From RGIG4079 sp045646905 (lineage in GTDB: Bacteria > Bacteroidota > Bacteroidia > Bacteroidales > Muribaculaceae): 64,000 nucleotides of DNA. Below the pieces are notes generated by a model, which was not told the DNA's origin, did no database searches, and saw only the letters and a list, made by a program, of their open reading frames with translations. The stretch is taken from positions 62,001 to 126,000 of the forward strand of contig JAZRLP010000026.1 in the NCBI GenBank assembly GCA_045646905.1, in the 5' to 3' direction. Positions 16,791 to 25,200 of this stretch are shown piece by piece; position 1 is the stretch's first letter; each line of letters opens with the position of its first letter. The translations under genes were made by a program, and so were the position numbers.

Positions 16791-17735
16791 ATGGCTGAAA
16801 CATCAAATAAACAAAAAGTGAGCTACAAAGACACGCTCAAATCAATGGACACTGAAGAGACATTCGATCTCATCTTCTATCGTCCCATTGGATATGCATG
16901 GGCTTGCTTAGCAAAAAAACTCGGCATCACCCCCAATGCTATCACCATCGCATCAATATTTATTGGCGTAGGTGCTGGGATTATGTTCTATTTCAACGAC
17001 ATATGGATGAATGTGATAGGGATATTCTTGCTCATATGGGCCAACTCATTCGACAGCGCCGATGGACAATTGGCTCGCATGACCAAGCAATACTCTCGCA
17101 TAGGTCGCATTCTCGACGGCTTGTGTGGCGACTTATGGTTCTTGTCGATATATTTTGCTATATGTTTCCGCACCAACGCCACCAACGACTTTTTCTCTCC
17201 CATGCCTTGGCTCATATGGACTATAGCAATCATTGCCGGACTATTCCATGCTCAACAAGCCTCCATGGCCGACTATTATCGCAACTTCCACCTATATTTC
17301 CTCAAAGGGGAAGAAGGTAGCGAACTCGATAGTTCGGCTCAACTCAAAGAGAAACAATCGCAACTATCATGGAGCAAAAACTTCTTCCAAAAAATTGTAC
17401 TCTTTTTTTACACCAATTACACCACCAATCAAGAGCGTCTCACCCCTTGGATGCAACGCCTGCGCAAAGCAATGGCTCAAAAATGGAATGGTGTACCATC
17501 ACAAGAGTTTCGCGATGCATTCCGCGCAAAATCTTTGCCCATGATGAAATATACCAACATGCTATCATTCAACACTCGCACCTTTGCGCTATTTGCTGCA
17601 ATATTGATTAAGATGCCTTGGCTATATTTCGTATTTGAACTAACCGTGCTCAACATCATGTTGATATATATGGTGTGTTGCCACGAACGATTCTGCCGAC
17701 GCTTTACTAAAGAAATTGAAGATGGAAAATATTAA
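16791..17735 (+). CDS. CDP-alcohol phosphatidyltransferase
   Basis: The 314-residue membrane protein has the CDP-alcohol phosphatidyltransferase motif near residues 83-110: DSADGQLARMTKQYSRIGRI followed by LDGLCGD. This fits D-x2-D-G-x2-A-R-x8-G-x3-D, but the last Asp is one residue later than in the canonical D-x3-D. At least six hydrophobic helices are present. Such enzymes join a phospho-alcohol to a CDP-activated partner. With myo-inositol-phosphate synthase and a nucleotidyltransferase nearby, the likely product is a phosphatidylinositol-phosphate or inositol-phosphate phospholipid precursor. The HAD phosphatase gene starts inside its 3' end (overlap 17722-17735). Confidence 0.88.
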   Translation: MAETSNKQKVSYKDTLKSMDTEETFDLIFYRPIGYAWACLAKKLGITPNAITIASIFIGVGAGIMFYFNDIWMNVIGIFLLIWANSFDSADGQLARMTKQYSRIGRILDGLCGDLWFLSIYFAICFRTNATNDFFSPMPWLIWTIAIIAGLFHAQQASMADYYRNFHLYFLKGEEGSELDSSAQLKEKQSQLSWSKNFFQKIVLFFYTNYTTNQERLTPWMQRLRKAMAQKWNGVPSQEFRDAFRAKSLPMMKYTNMLSFNTRTFALFAAILIKMPWLYFVFELTVLNIMLIYMVCCHERFCRRFTKEIEDGKY

Positions 17736-18432
17736 AGGAATCATATTTGACTACGGCGGCACTATCGACAGCCGTGGTGTGCATTGGAGTGAAATCATTT
17801 GGGACGGATATCAAGTGGCCCAAATCAATGTTACTAAAGAACAATTTCGCGAATGTTATGTATTTGCCGAACGCGAATTGGCTCGCACACTTCACATTCT
17901 CCCTCACCACAACTTCTACGACCTTTTGCTCATAAAGATGCGCATCGAACTCGGTTACCTTGCCGAGCAAGGCCTCATCGACGCAGCCATCGTTGAAGAA
18001 AAAGCACTTATCGTTGCTCAATATTGCTACGATGCTGCGCGCCAATGCGTCGAAGAAGCACGCCCCACCATCGAAGCACTTTATGATAAATTCCCATTGG
18101 TGCTTGTGTCTAATTTCTATGGAAATGTCGAAAGCGTGCTTGCCGACTTTGACCTACGACGCTATTTCAAAGAAATCGTCGAATCGGCCGTGGTGGGAAT
18201 ACGCAAGCCCGACCCTCGCATCTTTGCCCTTGGAGTTGAAGCATTATCGCTCAACCCTCAAGAGGTGCTTGTGATAGGCGACAGTTACAAAAAAGATATT
18301 GTTCCTGCCGAAACTATCGGGTGTAAAGTTGCTTGGATTAAAGGTAAAGGATGGACTGCCGACGAAGATGCAGTTACACACCCATGCATCATTTCGAAGT
18401 TAAATGAAGTTATCGTTAAGTTCGGCTTATAA
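17722..18432 (+). CDS. HAD-family phosphatase
   Basis: The 236-residue protein begins with motif I IIFDYGGTID (catalytic Asp; the Asp+2 position is Gly, as in some HAD phosphatases). VLVSNFYGN is motif II (Ser/Asn), GIRKPDPRIFALG is motif III (Lys), and VLVIGDSYKKDIVPA is motif IV with acidic residues. A helical cap lies between residues about 15 and 100. I chose the ATG at 17722; a TTG two codons earlier is less likely. The start overlaps the CDP-alcohol transferase gene, suggesting translational coupling. It could remove the phosphate from the inositol-phosphate headgroup made by its neighbour. Other phospho-substrates remain possible. Confidence 0.85.
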   Translation: MENIKGIIFDYGGTIDSRGVHWSEIIWDGYQVAQINVTKEQFRECYVFAERELARTLHILPHHNFYDLLLIKMRIELGYLAEQGLIDAAIVEEKALIVAQYCYDAARQCVEEARPTIEALYDKFPLVLVSNFYGNVESVLADFDLRRYFKEIVESAVVGIRKPDPRIFALGVEALSLNPQEVLVIGDSYKKDIVPAETIGCKVAWIKGKGWTADEDAVTHPCIISKLNEVIVKFGL

Positions 18433-18596
18433 TATTTACACACTTTAGCCTGTTTTGTGCAAAAATGCATATACTCAATTTTAATTCATTAACAAAAAAC
18501 TATCCTTTTACTCCTCATTCTTTGTCTTTTTTTGCTAAAACCCCATTTTATTAACTTTAGTTCACAAAAATAAGCAAAGTTTATACAGCAATTAAT

Positions 18597-18626
18597 TTTG
18601 CAAATTAAAAACAAAATGTAACTTTA
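18597..18626 (+). promoter_or_regulatory. Promoter of myo-inositol-phosphate synthase gene
   Basis: TTTG at 18597-18600 and TAACTTTA at 18619-18626, 18-base spacer; the ATG is 78 bases further. A long AT-rich 5' leader follows. Confidence 0.55.
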
Positions 18627-18703
18627 CACGCTGTTAAATTTAGAATGGCAACTATTGAAACTTTAAATATTGAATAACAATAACTTAATTTTATAAAATC
18701 AAA

Positions 18704-20008
18704 ATGAATAGTAATGTAAAAGCAGCCGAAGGTAAACTCGGTGTATTAGTTGTAGGTCTTGGTGCGGTTACAACCACATTCATGACTGGTGTTTTGATGG
18801 CCCGCAAAGGTCTTGCTAAGCCTGTGGGCGCTATGACTCAATATGACAAAGTACGCGTTGGCAAAGGTGCCGACAAAAAATATCTCAAATATGATGAAAT
18901 CGTGCCTATGGCTAAACTCGACGACATCGTATTTGGCGCTTGGGATGTTTATCCCGAAAATGCTTTTGAATCGGCTATGAACTGCCAAGTTCTTAAAGAA
19001 AAAGATATCCTTCCTGTTAAAGACGAACTCGAAAAAATCGTCCCCATGAAGGCTGCGTTCGACAAGAACTTCGCTAAACGCCTTGAAGGCAACAATGTAA
19101 AAGATTGCAAAGACCGTTGGGACATGACCGAACAACTTCGTGAAGACATTCGTAACTTCAAAAAAGAACATGGCGTTGACCGCATTGTAGTTCTTTGGTC
19201 AGCTTCTACCGAAGTATATGTTCCTGTTAACGAAAAAATCCACTATACTCTTGCCGACCTCGAAGCAGCAATGAAAGCCAACGATGTAGAAAACATCGCT
19301 CCTTCTATGTGCTACGCTTACGCAGCTCTCGCCGAAGGTGCTCCTTTCATCATGGGTGCTCCTAACACTACTGTTGACATCCCTGCTATGTGGGAAATGG
19401 CCGAAAAAACTAAATTACCTATCGCTGGTAAAGACTTCAAAACAGGTCAAACTCTTGTTAAATCGGGCTTCGCTCCTATCATCGGCACTCGTTGCCTCGG
19501 TCTTGCTGGTTGGTTCTCAACTAACATCCTCGGCAACCGTGATGGTCTTGTTCTTGACGAACCTGCCAACTTCCGCACCAAAGAAGTTTCTAAACTTTCT
19601 ACCCTCGAATCAATCCTTGTTCCCGAAGAACAACCCGATTTATATACCGACTATTACCACAAAGTGCGCATCAACTACTACCCACCTCGCAACGATAACA
19701 AAGAAGGATGGGACAACATCGATATCTTCGGTTGGATGGGTTACCCTATGCAAATCAAGATCGACTTCCTTTGCCGCGACTCTATCCTCGCTGCTCCTTT
19801 GTGCCTCGACCTTGTATTGTTGAGCGACTTGGCTGCTCGCGCAGGTCGTTGGGGAACTCAACGCTTCCTCAGCTTCTTCCTCAAGAGTCCTATGCACGAC
19901 TACACCAAAGGCGAAGTACCTGTTAACCACCTCTTCCAACAATATGCGATCCTCAAAAACGCTATTCGCGAAATGGGTGGCTACGAAGCCGATCAAGAAC
20001 TCGACTAA
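18704..20008 (+). CDS. myo-inositol-1-phosphate (inositol-3-phosphate) synthase
   Basis: The 434-residue protein has the INO1-type Rossmann start GKLGVLVVGLGAVTTTFMTGVLMARKGLA, a central VVLWSASTEVYVPVNEKIHY and NIAPSMCYAYAALAEGAPFIMG, GKDFKTGQTLVKSGFAPII and the catalytic-domain phrases GLAGWFSTNILGNRDG and KVRINYYPPRNDNKEGWD. The enzyme uses NAD to convert glucose-6-phosphate to inositol-3-phosphate, the committed step for inositol lipids. Codon use is strongly biased to C-ending, frequent codons, suggesting high expression. Bacteroides species carry a comparable synthase beside lipid genes for phosphoinositol dihydroceramide and phosphatidylinositol. It has its own promoter and a terminator at 20047-20078. 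Confidence 0.93.
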   Translation: MNSNVKAAEGKLGVLVVGLGAVTTTFMTGVLMARKGLAKPVGAMTQYDKVRVGKGADKKYLKYDEIVPMAKLDDIVFGAWDVYPENAFESAMNCQVLKEKDILPVKDELEKIVPMKAAFDKNFAKRLEGNNVKDCKDRWDMTEQLREDIRNFKKEHGVDRIVVLWSASTEVYVPVNEKIHYTLADLEAAMKANDVENIAPSMCYAYAALAEGAPFIMGAPNTTVDIPAMWEMAEKTKLPIAGKDFKTGQTLVKSGFAPIIGTRCLGLAGWFSTNILGNRDGLVLDEPANFRTKEVSKLSTLESILVPEEQPDLYTDYYHKVRINYYPPRNDNKEGWDNIDIFGWMGYPMQIKIDFLCRDSILAAPLCLDLVLLSDLAARAGRWGTQRFLSFFLKSPMHDYTKGEVPVNHLFQQYAILKNAIREMGGYEADQELD

Positions 20009-20046
20009 TAGCGTCAGTATTAAATACTACACAATTTTATATCCCC

Positions 20047-20078
20047 ATGGGCTGTGCAATGCACAGCCCATGTTTTTT
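20047..20078 (+). terminator. Terminator of myo-inositol-phosphate synthase
   Basis: ATGGGCTGTGC (20047-20057) pairs with GCACAGCCCAT (20061-20071), loop AAT, followed by a G and six T. Confidence 0.9.
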
Positions 20079-20236
20079 ACACAAAAACACCATCCTCGTT
20101 ACACCCCACAGGAAGAAGGCAGCAAAAAAGAAAACAACTCACAATTACACATTGATAAATGTATTAACAGCATAGGGAAATCATATTTTGCAGGCATGTT
20201 AAAAATGGCAAATATCTCGTTTTTTTTGGTCATTTT

Positions 20237-20268
20237 TTTGGTAAACTAAAATCACAAATTTATCTTTG
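20237..20268 (+). promoter_or_regulatory. Full-consensus promoter of second candidate small RNA
   Basis: TTTG at 20237-20240 and TATCTTTG at 20261-20268 with a 20-base spacer match the Bacteroidetes consensus. Confidence 0.7.
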
Positions 20269-20273
20269 TAATG

Positions 20274-20346
20274 TGTTTTTCATAGTATTAAATTAAGATT
20301 AAGGTTTCATAAGCTGTTGCGTTGCGAAACGCGACAGTTTTTTTAT
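20274..20346 (+). ncRNA. Candidate small RNA, about 70 nt
   Basis: A consensus promoter is followed after about 40 bases by a strong terminator hairpin and no ATG in between. This makes a promoter-to-terminator unit of about 70 bases in the gap between the inositol synthase terminator and the 20430 gene. The start of the transcript resembles that of the candidate at 10171 in a GTGTTTTT(GA)CAT word, which may be chance. I know no named family that it matches. Confidence 0.5.
20314..20345 (+). terminator. Intrinsic terminator with GCGA tetraloop
   Basis: CTGTTGCGTT (20314-20323) pairs with AACGCGACAG (20328-20337), one T-G wobble, GNRA-type loop GCGA, followed by seven T. Confidence 0.85.
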
Positions 20347-20429
20347 TTTCTATCCATATACATTATCGCACACATTCTCCATTTTTGCGTTGTAACTTTG
20401 CATCATCAAACATTTAAAACAATCTTACT

Positions 20430-20882
20430 ATGAAACCAGAAAATATCAAAAAAGTGTGGGAACATTATGGCGGATTTCAAATTCGCTATCGTATTGGTCG
20501 TTCACAATACATCATCGACGCCTTTAATAAAAATATGAATGGTGACTTCTCCCCATCACTATTCATCAACCTCATTGAGTCAAAAGTACACCTCATTGTG
20601 AAAGAATATATCAAATGCCTCCTTGAGCAAGAGGCCCTCGAACAAGCACAACAAGAGCAAACCACTATTGACACCCAACAAAAAACCCCAACTGAAACTG
20701 AACCCCAAGAACAATCAACCCCAACCATTAAAAAAACCCCAAAAGTACAAACCCAACAACTCAAAACCCATAAAGCCCACAACTCTCCTCCTATTCCTCG
20801 AAAAGGAGAACCTCGCAGAGCTCACGAGTGGGCGAGCAGTGTATGTCGGCTTGCCGGTACACGATTGCGAGCCTCACCGTAA
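20430..20882 (+). CDS. Hypothetical protein with repeat-derived C-terminus
   Basis: The 150-residue ORF begins MKPENIKKVWEHYGGFQIRY, a compact helical N-terminal domain (about 1-70), then a Gln/Thr/Pro-rich linker (70-115). The last 27 residues (RKGEPRRAHEWASSVCRLAG and on) are encoded by the 81-bp dispersed repeat that recurs at 21895-21975, so the natural 3' end has probably been overwritten by the repeat. I do not recognise the family. It is followed by a holin-like gene; together they could be remnants of, or partners to, the phage-structural operon at 3438-7449. A minus-7-like GTAACTTTG occurs around 20393-20400. Confidence 0.6.
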   Translation: MKPENIKKVWEHYGGFQIRYRIGRSQYIIDAFNKNMNGDFSPSLFINLIESKVHLIVKEYIKCLLEQEALEQAQQEQTTIDTQQKTPTETEPQEQSTPTIKKTPKVQTQQLKTHKAHNSPPIPRKGEPRRAHEWASSVCRLAGTRLRASP

Positions 20883-20884
20883 CT
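20804..20884 (+). repeat. 81-bp dispersed repeat, copy 1
   Basis: It matches 21895-21975 at 80 of 81 positions. It starts AGGAGAACCTCGCAGAG and ends CCTCACCGTAACT. A shorter part (AGGAGAACCTCGCAGAG) recurs at 21628-21644, and the CACCGTAACT end recurs inverted in the hairpin at 3384-3423. It forms the 3' end of the 20430 ORF. Confidence 0.9.
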
Positions 20885-21161
20885 GGCACGAAGTGACGAG
20901 GTGGTATAATAGTCGGCGTGAGCACAACTATCAACTTTCAACTATCTTGCGTATTTCTGCGGTTTCCACCGCGTTAGCCTTATGTTCATTCTGTCCTTCT
21001 GTCTAAATAAAGACGCCCGCAGGAATAAAGAAAAAATATGTCCTTCTGTTCTTATGTCTAAATAAAATCTGCGAGTTTCAGCGCTTTCGGCGTGAGAACA
21101 ATTCTCAACTCTCAATCCTCAACTTTCAATTCTCAATTTACACTCCAAACTTTACAAAACT
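20885..21161. other. Repeat-derived intergenic stretch before holin-like gene
   Basis: Contains CTGTCCTTCTGTCTAAATAAA words twice in slightly different form, sequence resembling the TGTCATTCTG family near 3.2 kb, and a tandem low-complexity run of CTCAATYCTCAAC units at about 21105-21140 directly before the holin-like gene. No gene seen. Confidence 0.55.
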
Positions 21162-21593
21162 ATGTTAGCCACAGCACTACTATTAATTATTATTGAATAC
21201 ACAGGCGTTCTACTCGCCATTATTGCCGATCTTGCAAGCGGATTGCGCAAAGCACGCGCAAAGAGAATACCACGCACCTCACGAGCCCTGCGTCGCACCG
21301 TTGATAAAATTGCTCGCTACTTCAACGCTCTTTTTGCTCTCACCATTCTCGACGGCATGATTATAGCCGGCATCGTTTACCTACGCACCACCGATGTCGC
21401 CACCTTCCCCATTATTCCCATCTTCTCTATGCTCGGAGCAATAGCCCTCACCATCATCGAGATTAAAAGCATTTGCGAAAAAGCCGAAGAGAAAGGCGAC
21501 CTCTCACAAGCTGCCAATACCATCAAAGAACTACTCGAATCACCCTCTTTCAAAACCATTATCAAACAACTGCAAAACAACCCCAAGAAATAG
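21162..21593 (+). CDS. Phage-holin-like small membrane protein
   Basis: The 143-residue protein has three hydrophobic segments, about 1-26, 54-74 and 82-104, separated by a very basic loop (GLRKARAKRIPRTSRALRR), and a charged helical C-terminus. This topology and the ADLASGLRKAR motif resemble Bacteroidetes phage holin-family proteins (toxin secretion/phage lysis holin type). It could permeabilise the inner membrane or be a small secretion partner. It lies between dispersed repeats that also flank the portal/capsid operon, so a link with that system is attractive but unproven. No endolysin gene is visible next to it. Confidence 0.6.
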   Translation: MLATALLLIIIEYTGVLLAIIADLASGLRKARAKRIPRTSRALRRTVDKIARYFNALFALTILDGMIIAGIVYLRTTDVATFPIIPIFSMLGAIALTIIEIKSICEKAEEKGDLSQAANTIKELLESPSFKTIIKQLQNNPKK

Positions 21594-21788
21594 GTTGCAC
21601 TAACTCTCCTCCTGTTTTTCCCCGAAAAGGAGAACCTCGCAGAGCGTGATATTTGCACGCAGATATCGCAGAAATTCGCTGAAAGGGATATAGGGTGTTG
21701 AAAATTTAAAATTCTGTGTTTTTCTGCGGTTTTCAGCGCCTTTCCGCATGAGAACAAAATTTCCCGTTTTCATTCTGTCAAAAAAATA

Positions 21789-21836
21789 CCACGCCTATGA
21801 AGATATGAACAGAATGACAAAATGTGCAGAATGACA
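21789..21836 (+). repeat. 48-bp dispersed repeat, inverted partner of 3250-3297
   Basis: 47 of 48 positions match the reverse complement of 3250-3297. Core word ACAGAATGACAAAATGTG. Confidence 0.85.
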
Positions 21837-21894
21837 GAGTTTGTTTATTGAGTTCCACGCGTCAGCAAACTCTCCTCCTGCCACGAAGTGGATA

Positions 21895-21975
21895 GGAGAA
21901 CCTCGCAGAGCTCACGAGTGAGCGAGCAGTGTATGTCGGCTTGCCGGTACACGATTGCGAGCCTCACCGTAACTA
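21895..21975 (+). repeat. 81-bp dispersed repeat, copy 2
   Basis: 80 of 81 identical to 20804-20884 (single G/A difference). Followed by an 11-G tract at 21984-21994 that then reads GAGGTGG, so it could again form the CCACCTC/GAGGTGG hairpin. Confidence 0.9.
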
Positions 21976-22140
21976 CCCCGAAGGGGGGGGGGGAGGTGGT
22001 TAAAAATATGTCTTTTCTGTCATTCTGTCAAAAAAAATCTGCGCCTTTCAGCGTGAGGACAACTTTCAATTTTTCATTGTGAATTATAAATTGCTTACAC
22101 TTATTCAAACACACCGTTTTCCTCGTTGATTTTCAGCATT

Positions 22141-22170
22141 TTACCCCCCCCCCCTTAATATTTTTTAACA
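22141..22170 (+). promoter_or_regulatory. Poly-C tract plus conserved TTAATATTT motif upstream of secreted giant
   Basis: TTA, 11 C (22144-22154), then TTAATATTTTTTAACA. The same arrangement (9 C, then TTAATATTTGTTAACA) lies upstream of the LRR protein at 41906. Homopolymeric C tracts can change length by slippage. Confidence 0.5.
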
Positions 22171-22202
22171 CACCCATGTGCGCCCATTACCCCATTATTA
22201 AC

Positions 22203-22210
22203 TACCTTTG
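22203..22210 (+). promoter_or_regulatory. Minus-7 box of the 22249 gene
   Basis: TACCTTTG followed by C, 38 bases before the ATG; minus-33 weak. Confidence 0.5.
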
Positions 22211-22248
22211 CAACTTATTTCTACATAGACTATTATTACAATACATTT

Positions 22249-25200
22249 ATGAAAAAGTTTTTACTCCTCCTCGTTGCGTTGGCAACAATCCTACCAATCA
22301 AAGCACAAAGACATGTTGATGAACTCAGAGATGATGAATTTCGCATCATCATTCCTCGCCATGATTGGACCGAATACATGGGATATAAGAAAAATAGCAA
22401 TGGTGAACTTGAAGTTAATGTTCCACCCGGATCACTATTGGATATTTTCCCTAAAACTGATGTAGAAGGAGACCATGAATTTGACAAATCGCTCTTCATT
22501 CAAAGTGCTGTCGTGGATGACAAAATCTATGTCGGAATGGGATCATGGGTAATTACGGATTATATTAATCAAACATCTCAAGGCTATATATTTGAGCAAG
22601 GGGCTCAAAAGATGTGGTATGGTGGAACGAACTTAACAACCTTCCCCTTTGAAACATTGGGAGATTGGTACTATATGGGCCCAGCTATTGCAGCCGACGA
22701 TGCAGGCAACTTGTGGGTAGCGACTCGCCGTACCGACACCCCAATTGACCATCCTACTCTCACCTATGGCTGGGGTCATGACATTGCCTCTGTTGCTTAT
22801 TATACGCCTCAAAATAGTCCTTCATTAAACCCAAATGCAATAGGTCAAGGAGTAAAATTAGAATATCAAAAAAATGGTCAAACATATAACGCCAAAATTA
22901 CTACACGCACCGACTTTATGAGTGCATACGGTGACGGTGTTGGCGCTGGAAAAACTGGACACCTATGGTTTACTCCCGAAAAACAATGCTTCGTTGAATG
23001 TATTATAATGAAAGAAGGAGCAGTTACCGATAAAAAAATATTTATGCTCCCTAATGGCGAATTTAATAGCCACCGTGGATATATCAACCAATTTGCTCCT
23101 AACAAAGTATTATACCACACTGGTGGACAAAACACTATAGGTAAGATTTATTATGGTACACTCGACGGCGCTACAGTCGAAACCTCTACAAAAATTACAT
23201 GGGAAGATACTGGTCTTAACTATTGCCGTAATGGTGCCACTGCATTTATTTTGCACGGCCACGAAGTAATTGCATATTCTGATATTCCCGAGGGCAATGA
23301 AACATATTATAAGCAACACACTAATAGCACTCAATCAAAAGAGATTATCACCCCTAAATTTACCCCTAAAGCATACCAAAATGGGGTTATACCAGCAGCC
23401 TACGCATACGATTTAAAGGTTTCACCAAATGGCGACAACTATACTCTTTCATTCAAAAGTAATGCAACTGCAAGTAGCGCAACAATTAAAGTTCTTAATA
23501 TAAACACAGGTGTAAGCAACACCTACGATGTTGGAGCTGTTGTACAAGGTGACAACTCTAAAACCATCGATGGGAAAACTCTCACTCAAGGCGAATACAC
23601 TTGGTCGGTTTCTATTGCTAATAATGCCAATAGTGAAGTTAAAAACTACTTCAATTATGGTGGCACTCCACATATTTCAGGCTATGGGGATCGTGGTGGT
23701 GTAGCAATTGACCTTGACACCGAAAGCCCCTTCTATGGTCATATATATGTTACAATGGCACAAGGTGGTGGCATCCAACGCTATTATCCCGATCTAACTA
23801 CCAATGGGACTAAAATCCACACAGGATATTTTGCGCAATCGGGCCATACTTCTTCTCCATATCGTATCAAAACTAACTCTGGCAAACTTTATATTGCTGA
23901 CTGGAGCGACCAATCAACCGCAGGGGTTCATGTATATAACCCCAATGATGGCTCTATAAAACAAATGTTCCAAGGCACACACAACGCTTCTTCTGGTCAA
24001 ATAACCAATAATGGGGTTATTGTCGGAGGCAGTACTACTGGTATTGCATTCTATGGCGAAGGCGCTGATAGGAAAATGTATGCCTTTGTAGAGGATTATA
24101 TTAATGGCAAAAAATTAGTACGTTATGATTTAGGATTATCCGACATTTGGGAAACTAATGCATCTCATGTGTATGATAATATTTCAAGCAAACTTGGAAA
24201 AAATAACGTGGAGATAGTTCCTTGTGATAAAGGGCTATGGGTATGCCAAAATAATTTTGATTATCCAACCCACGATGCAAATACTCCCGTATTACAATTT
24301 ATGGATTTTAATGGCAACATAAAATACTCATCTTACAACGCCGGTGATAATGCTCCAACTTATGCATTTGAATCTGGAGTTGCCATAAGCAAAGACATGA
24401 CTCGCCTTGCCATTGCAGGAGGAGGAGAAACAGCTAACTGCTCTAATGTTGTAATTTACGATGTTAGTTGGAATGGGGATACTCCATCTCTTGAATATGC
24501 CTACAAAATAGACTTAGGTCACACTACTACCGACAAAGGAGGTGCAGTAGAGCAAATTGTCTTTGACCCAGCTGGCAATCTGCTTATATATTCTCGTAAA
24601 TATGGTCTTATGGCATATACTCTTAAAAATTCTGCTCGTAACACTGTAACCGAGGCTCCTTCTTCTCAAAAATTCACAATTAATAATCTTCCTACAGGTT
24701 CAAGTCCTTCTACCGTTAAAATCCCTGGCATTAAAGAACTTGGTGCAAAACGCATCACATTATATGACTGGACCACTAAAACAAAAATCGGTTCATTCAC
24801 CCCTTATGATAATGTGGCCGACCAATCATTCTTGAGTCACAGCATCAATGTGGAAAAAGTGATTACTGGCAAAGAACTCGAAACCGATTTCTTTAATTAC
24901 GCACCTGGTGAAGGTGGTATGAAATCAATTGCTCGTGCTATTGTGATTGACAACCCCGTGAAGAATCTTCAAGTTGAACACTTTTGCCACAAAAAGAGCG
25001 ATGAAGTGAGCGTTGATGAGGGACACCGAAAAGTGAGACTCACATGGGAGGCACAAACCTACGACCGCGACATCTTCAACAACTACGAAATTCGCTATCG
25101 CACAACACGAAGCGATGGCAGCACTGTGGTAACCGATTGGACTGTTGCTGGCATTGTTCCTATTGACTATAGCGACAAAAAATATGACGAAAATCGTAGT

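Larger units (their letters stand above)
21594..22248. other. Repeat-dense intergenic region before the 1711-residue protein
   Basis: No gene seen. It contains: a partial copy of the 81-bp repeat (21628-21644), the inverted 48-bp repeat (21789-21836), a full 81-bp repeat (21895-21975) followed by an 11-G tract (21984-21994), further TGTCATTCTG words, an 11-C tract (22144-22154) and a promoter box at 22203-22210. Confidence 0.6.

Noticed and set aside
21888..22082. 64-codon ORF over the 81-bp repeat and G tract
   Set aside because: Entirely made of dispersed repeat and homopolymer sequence, without independent coding evidence.
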